Origin: GCA-2733415 sp964635575
GTDB taxonomy: Bacteria; Bacteroidota; Bacteroidia; Flavobacteriales; Flavobacteriaceae
Length of the DNA stretch: 17,880 bases
Direction: 5' to 3'
NCBI GenBank assembly: GCA_964635575.1
Contig: CAZWNY010000038.1
Coordinates: 1 to 17,880 of the forward strand
Shown: piece after piece, positions 8,730 through 15,397 of the stretch
Layout of the letters: every line of letters begins with the position of its first letter
How positions within the stretch are numbered: position 1 is the first letter of the stretch
Notes under the pieces: generated by a model
Databases searched by the model: none
Told to the model about the DNA's origin: nothing
The model's input: only the letters and a program-made list of their open reading frames with translations
Made by a program: the position numbers and the translations under genes

Positions 8730-9476
8730 TTAGGTTAACATTCCGCCGCCAACATTTAGTACTTGTCCTGTTACATAGGCACTCATGTCGCTGGCAAAAA
8801 ATACACATACATTTGCTACGTCTTCGGGTGTGCCTCCTCTTTTTAAAGGAATTTCGTTACGCCATTTTTGTACTTGTTCTGGGTCTAGTTTTTCGGTCAT
8901 TTCTGTTTCAATAAAGCCTGGTGCAATTGCATTACAACGAATGTTACGAGAACCTAATTCTAATGCTACCGATTTAGTAAACCCAATAATTCCTGCTTTT
9001 GAAGCAGCGTAATTTGTTTGACCTGCATTCCCTTTTACGCCAACAACGGAACTCATGTTAATAATAGATCCTTTACGTTGCTTAAGCATTGTACGCTGCA
9101 CTGCTTTAGTCATATTAAAAACAGATTTTAGATTTACTTCAATAACTTTATCAAAATCTTCTTCCGAAATACGCATTAACAGGTTGTCTTTTGTGATGCC
9201 TGCATTATTAATTAAAATATCTATACTGTCAAAGTCTTTTGTTACTTCAGTTATTAAGTCTTGTGATTCTTGAAAGCTTGCTGCGTTGGACTTGTATGCT
9301 TTTGCTTTTACTCCCATTGCAGTCAGTTCTTTTTCTAGCAACAAAGCTGGTGCTTCAGACGAGTTGTAGGTAAATGCTACGTTTGCTCCATTTGCAGCAA
9401 ATGTTTTAGCAATACTCATACCTATACCCCTACTTGCGCCTGTTATAATTGCGGTTTTACCTTCTAAAAGTTTCAT
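8730..9476 (-). CDS. fabG: 3-oxoacyl-[acyl-carrier-protein] reductase
   Basis: FabG catalyses the NADPH-dependent reduction of 3-oxoacyl-ACP in type II fatty-acid elongation. It is a short-chain dehydrogenase of 248 residues, the usual length. Visible are the cofactor motif TGASRGIG (12-19), NNAG (90-93), the catalytic set N115, S143, Y156 and K160 (YAASK), the PGFIETEMT segment after the active site, and the C-terminal VTGQVLNVGGGM tail. I chose the ATG at 9476. The upstream in-frame TTG at 9506 lies inside the -7 promoter element and would add 10 residues, so it is not the start. It is the first gene of an operon with the VWA and SPFH genes. The GGGM(L)T end and the cofactor loop make FabG the best name among related dehydrogenases. 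Confidence 0.95.
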   Translation of the reverse strand: MKLLEGKTAIITGASRGIGMSIAKTFAANGANVAFTYNSSEAPALLLEKELTAMGVKAKAYKSNAASFQESQDLITEVTKDFDSIDILINNAGITKDNLLMRISEEDFDKVIEVNLKSVFNMTKAVQRTMLKQRKGSIINMSSVVGVKGNAGQTNYAASKAGIIGFTKSVALELGSRNIRCNAIAPGFIETEMTEKLDPEQVQKWRNEIPLKRGGTPEDVANVCVFFASDMSAYVTGQVLNVGGGMLT

Positions 9477-9503
9477 GATTTTTAATTTATTTAAAATTGC
9501 AGT

Positions 9504-9533
9504 CAAATATAGTTGTTTTTAATAAAACACAAA
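9504..9533 (-). promoter_or_regulatory. Bacteroidota-type promoter for the fabG operon
   Basis: On the minus strand TTTG (9530-9533) is followed after 18 nt by TATATTTG (9504-9511), a perfect match to TAnnTTTG with a spacing accepted for Flavobacterium. The transcription start would be near 9498, about 20 nt before the fabG ATG at 9476. Confidence 0.8.
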
Positions 9534-9587
9534 TTTAAATACGTAGTAATCTTTGTAGATGTTAAATTATTCATATTTTTTGTTGGA

Positions 9588-9622
9588 TTTGTTGGATTAT
9601 AAAACAACAGATTATATATTTG
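9588..9622 (+). promoter_or_regulatory. Bacteroidota-type promoter for the VTT/DUF3817 genes
   Basis: TTTGTTG (9588-9594) precedes TATATTTG (9615-9622), a perfect TAnnTTTG, with 20 nt between the nearer TTG and the -7 element. Transcription would start near 9629, about 14 nt before the ATG at 9643. It is back-to-back with the fabG promoter, about 55 bp apart. Confidence 0.75.
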
Positions 9623-9642
9623 TATCCCTTGAAATTTGAACC

Positions 9643-10263
9643 ATGAAAGTAGGAATAAAAACTCAAAAAAAAAACCGCTTGCAATTACTGCATCAGTATT
9701 ATCATTATACTGGGTTTTATGATTTTATTGGAGCTACTTTAAGAAAAACGATTGTACCTGTTATTTTATTTATAGGAGTCTTATTTTTATTTAATAAATA
9801 TGTATATAATATTAATGAAGGTTTACAGTTAATTACTGAAACCTTTTCATCATTAGGTATTTTGTTAATATTTTATTTTTCTGAAAGTGTTTTAGGGCTA
9901 ATACCTCCTGAAATATTTATTGCATGGGCAAAAAAAACAACATCACCTATTAGTATGCTAGTTACATTAAGTACATTATCTTACTTGGGAGGAATCACAT
10001 CATTTTTTTTAGGAAAATCTGCTTTAAAAATTGATTCTGTAAAAAAATACCTTGAAGTTAAAATGAATAAACAATTAAAAAACACCAGTAAATGGGGTGG
10101 CTTCTTAATTGTTATAGGTGCTTTATTGCCTGTCCCGTTTGCTATTACTTGCATGACTGCGGGTATGATTAAATATCCGTTAAAAGGTGTTTTATTATTC
10201 GGAATATTCCGGTATTTGCGCTTTGCGATATATGGATATTTAATTTTTAATGTTGTCAGTTAA
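9643..10263 (+). CDS. VTT-domain (DedA/SNARE-associated-like) integral membrane protein
   Basis: This 206-residue protein has a basic, aromatic N-terminal tail and about five hydrophobic segments (roughly 34-54, 66-86, 103-122, 150-172 and 180-203). The segment GGFLIVIGALLPVPFAITCMTAGMIKYP matches the VTT/DedA signature, in which a G..LPVPF..T..AG re-entrant loop sits between helices. Family members move or handle membrane lipids such as undecaprenyl phosphate or phospholipids. Which one applies here cannot be told. It is shorter at the N-terminus than classic DedA and closer to the YqaA-like forms common in Bacteroidota. A strong promoter lies just upstream. The DUF3817 gene follows after 11 nt, so the two are likely one transcript. 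Confidence 0.8.
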   Translation: MKVGIKTQKKNRLQLLHQYYHYTGFYDFIGATLRKTIVPVILFIGVLFLFNKYVYNINEGLQLITETFSSLGILLIFYFSESVLGLIPPEIFIAWAKKTTSPISMLVTLSTLSYLGGITSFFLGKSALKIDSVKKYLEVKMNKQLKNTSKWGGFLIVIGALLPVPFAITCMTAGMIKYPLKGVLLFGIFRYLRFAIYGYLIFNVVS

Positions 10264-10274
10264 TTTATAAAAAT

Positions 10275-10556
10275 ATGTTAGTTAAAATTTTTAAAGGAAT
10301 TAGTTTTTTAGAAGGCGTCTCATTATTACTTTTGTTTTTTGTAGCAATGCCTTTAAAATATATGTTTGATATGCCTGAATATGTAAGACCCGTTGGAATG
10401 GCACACGGAATATTATTTATAATATACGTGCTTTTAACGATTATGGTTACGTTTGAGTTAAAGTGGAATGCAAAAACGGTAGCGATTGTTTTACTGTGTT
10501 CTATTATCCCGTTTGGAACGTTTTATATGGAGAAAAAATATTTAAGCGGAAAATAG
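10275..10556 (+). CDS. DUF3817 small integral membrane protein
   Basis: This 93-residue protein is nearly all membrane. Three hydrophobic segments (about 8-28, 43-62 and 67-83) are separated by the conserved features of DUF3817: a FLEGVSLLLL stretch, MPLKYMFDMPE and GMAHGILFIIYV, where the His-Gly pair is typical. It ends in a charged MEKKYLSGK tail. The function of the family is unknown. It follows the VTT-domain gene by 11 nt and should share its promoter at 9588-9622. No terminator is clear before the convergent ligA. The gap holds only a small CCGTT triplet repeat (10580-10594). Confidence 0.87.
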   Translation: MLVKIFKGISFLEGVSLLLLFFVAMPLKYMFDMPEYVRPVGMAHGILFIIYVLLTIMVTFELKWNAKTVAIVLLCSIIPFGTFYMEKKYLSGK

Positions 10557-10579
10557 TTGTTCGACAAAAACATAAAAAA

Positions 10580-10594
10580 CCGTTCCGTTCCGTT
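10580..10594. repeat. Three tandem copies of CCGTT
   Basis: An exact 15-bp run of CCGTT x3 lies in the 71-bp gap between the convergent DUF3817 and ligA genes. It forms no hairpin of note. It is probably a minor slippage repeat without a role. Confidence 0.6.
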
Positions 10595-10627
10595 GTAAAA
10601 ATAAAAATTGATTGCAATTATAAGGTT

Positions 10628-12634
10628 TTACTTACTTATGGTATCTAAAAATTCGGCTTCAGTTAATATAATAATGGTTTCTATTGTTTGAGCTTTTTTA
10701 AGTTTGCTTCCTGCTTTTTCGCCAACCACTAAATAATCTAATTTTTTGCTTACTCCACTAATGGTTTTTCCTCCGTGTTCTTCTACCATTTTTTTAGCGT
10801 CATCACGTGTAAACTGAGTTAGTTTCCCTGTAAACAAAAACGATTTGTTTTCTAAACGTTTACTTATTAGCATTAAATCATTTTCATTTATAGCTAATTG
10901 TACTCCTGCATTTTTTAATTTTTTTACAATTGCTGCTTGATGATTATTTGTAAAAAATTCTCGTACACTTGTGGCTATTCGTTCCCCTATTTCATCTACA
11001 TTTTCTAATTCTTCTTGCGTAGCGGTTGCGAGTGCATTTATTGTTTTGTAATAACGTGCTAGTTTTTTAGCTACGGTTGCGCCTACAAATCGGATTCCTA
11101 AACCAAATAATACTTTTTCAAAAGCTACAGTTTTCGATTTTTCGACACCTAATATTAAATTTTGAGCCGATTTTTCTGCCATTCGTTCTAAAGGTAAAAT
11201 ATCCGCTATGGTTAAATCGTATAAATCGGCATAGGTTTGTATTAAATTTTCTTTTACTAATAAAGCGACTGTTTCACTTCCTAACCCTTCAATATCTAAT
11301 GCTTTTCGACTAATATAATGTTGTATTCTACCTATTATTTGAGGCGGACAGTCTAGTTCATTTGGGCAATAATGCTTTACGTCTCCTGTTGCACGTATCA
11401 ATTCTGCATCACATTCGGGGCAATGTGTAATATATTGTGTTGGAGTAGAGTTTTTTGGTCGGTTTTTTAAATTAACTCCTATAATTTTAGGTATAATTTC
11501 CCCTCCTTTTTCTACATAAACGGTATCATTTACTCGAATGTCAAATTTTTCTATTTGATCTGCGTTGTGTAACGATGCTCTTTTAATTGTTGTACCTGCT
11601 AATAAAATGGGTTGCAAATTAGCCACTGGAGTTATTGCGCCTGTACGGCCAACTTGATATGATATTGAGTTTAAAAGTGTACTCACTTGTTCTGCTTTAA
11701 ACTTATATGCCATTGCCCAGCGTGGTGATTTTGCGGTATAACCTAATTCTTCTTGCTGATCTAAATTGTTTACTTTTATGACTACTCCATCTATTTCATA
11801 AGGTAATTGATGACGTTCCGTTTCCCAATAGTTTACATACGCTAAAATTTCTTCTATATTTTTCACTAATTTAGCTTGTTTTGGCACTTTAAACCCGTAG
11901 TTTCTTGCTGCTTCTAGGCTTTCAAATTGTGTGGAAAATGTAGTGTTTAAGTTTTTGTTTTTTATGGTGTATAAATAACATTCTAACGGACGTTTTGCTA
12001 CTTCACTACTATCTTTCAGTTTCAAACTTCCAGATGCGGTGTTACGAGGATTCATGTGTGGTTCTTCTCCATTCGAAATACGATCTTCATTCATTTTTAA
12101 AAAACCTGCATTGGGTAACATAATTTCTCCACGAATATCAAAATTTTCGGGATAATTTCCTTTTAATTGTAATGGTACCGATTTTATGGTTTTTATGTTT
12201 GTAGTTACATCATCACCTTCAATACCATCACCACGTGTTACTGCACGTGTCAGTTTTCCGTTTTGGTAAGTAATACTGATTGATGCTCCATCGTATTTTA
12301 ATTCGCAAGTATAGGAAACATTATCGGTATCTAATATTTTATGAATACGTGTTTCCCAATCCAACAAATCTTCTTTGGAATAGGAATTGTCTAATGAGTA
12401 CATTCTAAAACGATGGGTTACCGTATTAAATTTTTTGGTTACTTTTCCGCCTACTCGCAATGTTGGTGAGGTTTCATCAAAAAACTCGGGATGTTTTTTT
12501 TCTAAAGCTTGTAGTTTTTTAAGTTTTATATCAAATTCATAATCGGAAATGGTTGATTCATCTAAGGTATAATACTTATAATTATGTTGTCGAAGTTCTT
12601 TTCTTAATGATTCTATTTGTTGTTGGATATTCAT
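10628..12634 (-). CDS. ligA: NAD-dependent DNA ligase
   Basis: LigA seals nicks in DNA using NAD+ and is essential for Okazaki fragment joining. The 668 residues are full length. Domain Ia, which binds the nicotinamide end of NAD, contains YKYYTLDESTISDYEFD (about 19-35). The adenylation motif KYDGAS holds the nucleophile K113. Further nucleotidyltransferase motifs are RGDGIEGDD (134-142), the IRGE box (167-170) and DGVVIKV (282-288). An OB fold follows. The four-cysteine zinc finger uses C405, C408, C423 and C429. Helix-hairpin-helix repeats come next, and a C-terminal BRCT domain begins at about 590 (FLFTGKLTQFTRDDA ... GGKTISGVSKKLDYLVVG). It is preceded by prmC on the same strand with an 88-nt gap containing a hairpin (12645-12665). 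No TAnnTTTG promoter is visible in that gap. Confidence 0.98.
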   Translation of the reverse strand: MNIQQQIESLRKELRQHNYKYYTLDESTISDYEFDIKLKKLQALEKKHPEFFDETSPTLRVGGKVTKKFNTVTHRFRMYSLDNSYSKEDLLDWETRIHKILDTDNVSYTCELKYDGASISITYQNGKLTRAVTRGDGIEGDDVTTNIKTIKSVPLQLKGNYPENFDIRGEIMLPNAGFLKMNEDRISNGEEPHMNPRNTASGSLKLKDSSEVAKRPLECYLYTIKNKNLNTTFSTQFESLEAARNYGFKVPKQAKLVKNIEEILAYVNYWETERHQLPYEIDGVVIKVNNLDQQEELGYTAKSPRWAMAYKFKAEQVSTLLNSISYQVGRTGAITPVANLQPILLAGTTIKRASLHNADQIEKFDIRVNDTVYVEKGGEIIPKIIGVNLKNRPKNSTPTQYITHCPECDAELIRATGDVKHYCPNELDCPPQIIGRIQHYISRKALDIEGLGSETVALLVKENLIQTYADLYDLTIADILPLERMAEKSAQNLILGVEKSKTVAFEKVLFGLGIRFVGATVAKKLARYYKTINALATATQEELENVDEIGERIATSVREFFTNNHQAAIVKKLKNAGVQLAINENDLMLISKRLENKSFLFTGKLTQFTRDDAKKMVEEHGGKTISGVSKKLDYLVVGEKAGSKLKKAQTIETIIILTEAEFLDTISK

Positions 12635-12644
12635 AAATTGTATC

Positions 12645-12674
12645 TTCTTCCTTTAAACGGAAGAAACTTTTTTT
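12645..12674 (+). terminator. Terminator-like hairpin facing plus strand, in the ligA leader
   Basis: TTCTTCC (12645-12651) pairs with GGAAGAA (12659-12665) around a 7-nt loop. On the plus strand it is followed after 2 nt by seven T (12668-12674). There is no plus-strand gene to terminate. On the minus strand the same hairpin ends 10 nt before the ligA ATG and has no U-tract. It could stop antisense transcription or shape the ligA 5' leader. Confidence 0.45.
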
Positions 12675-12722
12675 CTTTATTGTTGTACTAATAATTTTAA
12701 AATTTTACGTTTTTAGGTTATT

Positions 12723-13589
12723 TTATACTTTTGTAGCGCGAATCATTCTATTATTTCCTGAAAAATCTTTACGCAATACTACATTTTTAAACCCTATTTG
12801 ATGCAATAAATTTACGGTTTCTTTTCCTAAGTATTGATTAATTTCAAAAAATAATATTCCTTTTTTTGTTAAACTTTCATATGCATATTCTCCAATGCTT
12901 TTGTAAAAAATTAACGAATCATTATCGGTTACAAATAATGCTAGATGCGGTTCATGGTTTAACACATTTTTTTTAATTTCTTTTTTTTCTGAATTACGTA
13001 CATATGGCGGATTTGATACAATGATATCAAATTTAGCTTGATTCAAATCTGTATTTAATTTTTCTTTTTGTAATGCATCAGAAACCACAAAATGTATTGA
13101 AACTTTATTATTTATAGCATTTTTTTGTGCTATTTTTTGTGCTTTTTCCGAAACATCGACTGTTGTAATTATTGCATTTGGTAAGTTTTTAGCTAAACTA
13201 ATTGGAATACAACCACTTCCTGTTCCAATTTCAAGTATGTTGAGTTTTAAATTTAATGTTTTAAGTTCATTTACAATCCAATCTACCAACTCTTCTGTTT
13301 CTGGCCGTGGTATTAAAGTATCTGGTGTTACCAAAAAAGGCAATCCATAAAATTCTGTTTCCCCTAATATATACTGAATCGGTTTTTCGGTTTTTAATTG
13401 TGCTATTGCAGATTTTAAAAATAATTGGTCTAATTTTTTAATTTTTAAACTCGGGTTTAAAACTACATCTATCCGTTTTATGTTTAGTTTGTCTTCTAAT
13501 AAACGATATAAAAACGCATCAATTTCTTGTGCGCCATAAATGGCTTGTAATTCCGTTTGTATATATTTTTTAAATTCCGATACTTGCAT
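12723..13589 (-). CDS. prmC: Peptide chain release factor N5-glutamine methyltransferase
   Basis: PrmC (HemK) methylates the glutamine of the GGQ motif in release factors RF1 and RF2, using S-adenosylmethionine. The 288 residues are the normal length. An N-terminal helical bundle (1-75) leads to YILGETEFYGLPF. Then come the conserved PRPETE (94-99), the SAM-binding loop LEIGTGSGC (119-127), an acidic strand end (TTVDVS) and the catalytic NPPY at 193-196. The ATG at 13589 is preferred over a TTG at 13619 that would add ten residues. The stop codon of the upstream small gene overlaps this ATG as TAATG, indicating translational coupling. Followed by ligA 88 nt downstream. Confidence 0.96.
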   Translation of the reverse strand: MQVSEFKKYIQTELQAIYGAQEIDAFLYRLLEDKLNIKRIDVVLNPSLKIKKLDQLFLKSAIAQLKTEKPIQYILGETEFYGLPFLVTPDTLIPRPETEELVDWIVNELKTLNLKLNILEIGTGSGCIPISLAKNLPNAIITTVDVSEKAQKIAQKNAINNKVSIHFVVSDALQKEKLNTDLNQAKFDIIVSNPPYVRNSEKKEIKKNVLNHEPHLALFVTDNDSLIFYKSIGEYAYESLTKKGILFFEINQYLGKETVNLLHQIGFKNVVLRKDFSGNNRMIRATKV

Positions 13590-13846
13590 TACAATTTTGC
13601 TATCATATAGGTTGTGCAATTATTTAAAATTTTAATATCAGCTCTATCAACAATTACATCATTTATTTTTAATGCAAAATACATTCTGTTTTTAGCATTA
13701 TAGGTGTTGTAAATGTCCAACAAAGTAACATCTTGACAATCGGTATCTGTTTTTAGCGCACTAAATTCTATTAACACTTTTTGTGTTAGGTAATTAACTG
13801 CTAAATTGTATTTCGGTTTTATTTCTCTTATTTTTATTTCTGACAT
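13589..13846 (-). CDS. Probable decayed GNAT acetyltransferase remnant upstream of prmC
   Basis: This is an 85-residue ORF starting at ATG 13846. The N-terminus (IKIREIKPKYN ... KVLIEF ... FALKINDVIVDRADIKILNN) resembles, from memory of the family, the first half of a GNAT N-acetyltransferase of about 160 residues often found beside prmC in Flavobacteria. In that family the segment reads roughly IIGGAGI.PL.N. Here the expected glycines are D, R and D. The acetyl-CoA-binding loop (R/QxxGxG/A) and its helix are absent. The protein instead jumps to CTTYMIAKL, which looks like the family's extreme C-terminus, suggesting an in-frame internal deletion. Its stop overlaps the prmC start (TAATG). It is unlikely to be an active enzyme. 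Continued translation may serve prmC. An unrelated small protein remains possible. Confidence 0.5.
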   Translation of the reverse strand: MSEIKIREIKPKYNLAVNYLTQKVLIEFSALKTDTDCQDVTLLDIYNTYNAKNRMYFALKINDVIVDRADIKILNNCTTYMIAKL

Positions 13847-13860
13847 CGATAAATTAACGC

Positions 13861-13868
13861 TATTTTTG
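13861..13868 (+). promoter_or_regulatory. -7 element (TATTTTTG) for the lipoprotein-ribD operon
   Basis: TATTTTTG matches TAnnTTTG exactly and lies 18 nt before the ATG at 13887. The -33 side is weak: no TTG at the right distance, only TTTCTG near 13837-13842. It falls in the 40-bp gap between two divergent genes, where a plus-strand promoter is needed. Confidence 0.55.
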
Positions 13869-13886
13869 TGAGGTAAATTTAGTATT

Positions 13887-14333
13887 ATGAAACAAACTAT
13901 CCTATTATTCGCATTGATTTTCTCTTTAAACTCTTGTGTAACTAAAAAAATTGAATATCAGAAGTTAGAAAACCTTCAAGTGTTAAGCGTCAGCAATAAG
14001 GAAATTACGCTACGTGCAGATGCAATTTTTAAAAATCCGAATATTTTAGGCGGCACAGTAACTCCTGAAAATATTTTGGTTTTTATTGATGGCAAAGAAA
14101 TTACTACAGTAAAGTCGTCTGAATTTAAAGTTCCCGCTCGAAAAAACTTTAGTGTTCCGTTAGAAGTTACTATACCGTTTAAAAAACTTTCCGGAAGTGG
14201 TGGAATTTTAGGGGCTTTTTTAAATAGCTTAGGGAAAACACATGAAATTAGTTTTAAAGGAAACTTAAACTACAAAGTAGCTGGAATAAAATCAACCTAT
14301 GAAATTAACCATACTGAAAAACTGAAGTTATAA
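13887..14333 (+). CDS. LEA14/WHy-like lipoprotein
   Basis: This 148-residue protein has a lipoprotein signal peptide: MKQTILLFALIFSLNS followed by the lipidated cysteine C17. The rest is one beta-sandwich of the LEA type 2 (LEA14/WHy) kind. Its pattern is VLSVSNKEITLRADAIFKNPN, then a hydrophobic strand (NILVFIDGKEI), a polar VPLEVTIPFKKL stretch and a final GNLNYKVAGIKSTYEI strand. It is probably anchored to a membrane facing the periplasm. No enzyme function is expected. It is the first gene of a compact operon. Its TAA stop overlaps by two bases the probable ATA start of ribD, so ribosomes ending here could reinitiate directly on ribD. Confidence 0.82.
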   Translation: MKQTILLFALIFSLNSCVTKKIEYQKLENLQVLSVSNKEITLRADAIFKNPNILGGTVTPENILVFIDGKEITTVKSSEFKVPARKNFSVPLEVTIPFKKLSGSGGILGAFLNSLGKTHEISFKGNLNYKVAGIKSTYEINHTEKLKL

Positions 14334-15397
14334 ATCACGAAATTTACATACAACGTTGTTTAGAATTGGCTAAAAATGGTTTAGGAACAACTGCTCCAAA
14401 CCCAATGGTTGGCGCTGTTATTGTTTATAATAGTCGGATTATTGGCGAAGGATATACTAGTTTATATGGCGGAAATCATGCGGAAGTAAATGCTATACAT
14501 TCGGTTAAAAATAAGTCGCTTTTAAAAAAATCTACTATTTATGTATCTTTAGAGCCGTGTAGCCATTTCGGAAAAACTCCTCCGTGTAGTCAATTGATCA
14601 TAAAACATCAAATACCTACTATTATTATTGGTTGTATTGATGAATCTGCATTGGTTTCAGGAAGCGGAGTTAAACAATTAAAAGCAAACGGTTGCACTGT
14701 TATTATTGGGGTTTTAGAAGATGAATGCAAAGAAATAAACAAACGTTTTTTTACATATCATAATAAAAAAAGACCGTATATATTTTTAAAATGGGCACAA
14801 ACACAAAATGGCTTTATTGCTCCTAAAAATAACACCAAAATTACTTGGATAAGCAATAACTTTAGCAAACAATTAGCGCATAAACTACGCGCTGAAGAAC
14901 AAGCAATTTTAGTAGGCACAAATACCGTAATTACTGATAACCCTAAATTAAATTGTAGAAATTGGATTGGTAATAATCCTGTGCGAATTATTTTGGATAA
15001 AAATTTACGAATCCCTAAAGGTTATCATGTTTTTGATGGTCGTGTAAAAACAATTGTAATTACTGAACAATCAGAAAAAGATGGTAATTTTAAACACCTT
15101 ACAAAACACCTGTTTGATCGCAAGCAAAAACTTGTTTTTGAAACTATCGATTTTACAAAAAATGTAGCTTCTCAAATAGCAGCTGTTTTATATAAACACG
15201 AAATACAATCTGTAATTATAGAAGGCGGAAGTAAAACGTTACAAACTTTTATTGATGCTAATTTATGGGATGAAGCTCTCGTTTTTACAGGAACACCATC
15301 TTTTAAAAATGGAATAAAAGCTCCTGTTTTAAGCGGAAAACTAATCGAAACACTACACATAAAAAGCGATACGCTTAATACCTATTTTAATGATTAA
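14330..15397 (+). CDS. ribD: Bifunctional riboflavin biosynthesis deaminase/reductase, non-ATG start
   Basis: RibD deaminates and then reduces the GTP-derived pyrimidine in riboflavin synthesis. The deaminase domain has NHAEVNA (zinc ligand H50) and PCSHFGKTPPC (ligands C77 and C86). The reductase domain begins near RPYIFLKWAQTQNGFIA and includes the LRAEEQAILVGTNTV segment, DNPKL and IIEGG. The start is unusual. Family members begin M-x-(x)-HE.Y...C..LAKNG. In frame, the sequence reads ATA AAT CAC GAA ATT TAC ATA CAA CGT TGT TTA, so NHEIYIQRCLELAKNG is present but no ATG precedes it, and an in-frame TGA lies at 14315. I place the start at ATA 14330, overlapping the previous stop. TTG 14366 would remove 12 conserved residues. 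Overlaps the next gene by 8 nt. Confidence 0.93.
   Translation: MNHEIYIQRCLELAKNGLGTTAPNPMVGAVIVYNSRIIGEGYTSLYGGNHAEVNAIHSVKNKSLLKKSTIYVSLEPCSHFGKTPPCSQLIIKHQIPTIIIGCIDESALVSGSGVKQLKANGCTVIIGVLEDECKEINKRFFTYHNKKRPYIFLKWAQTQNGFIAPKNNTKITWISNNFSKQLAHKLRAEEQAILVGTNTVITDNPKLNCRNWIGNNPVRIILDKNLRIPKGYHVFDGRVKTIVITEQSEKDGNFKHLTKHLFDRKQKLVFETIDFTKNVASQIAAVLYKHEIQSVIIEGGSKTLQTFIDANLWDEALVFTGTPSFKNGIKAPVLSGKLIETLHIKSDTLNTYFND

Noticed and set aside
8785..9012. Plus-strand ORF antisense to fabG
   Set aside because: Mirrors conserved FabG codons; no family resemblance.
9477..9506. Extended fabG start at TTG 9506
   Set aside because: The TTG is the last three bases of the TATATTTG -7 element, upstream of the expected transcription start, and the ATG at 9476 gives the standard FabG N-terminus.
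10463..10648. Plus-strand ORF overlapping the DUF3817 gene and the gap before ligA
   Set aside because: Out of frame with the DUF3817 protein and low complexity; no homologous pattern recognised.
13590..13619. Extended prmC start at TTG 13619
   Set aside because: It would overlap the upstream ORF by about 30 nt; the ATG at 13589 gives the usual PrmC length and a TAATG coupling junction.
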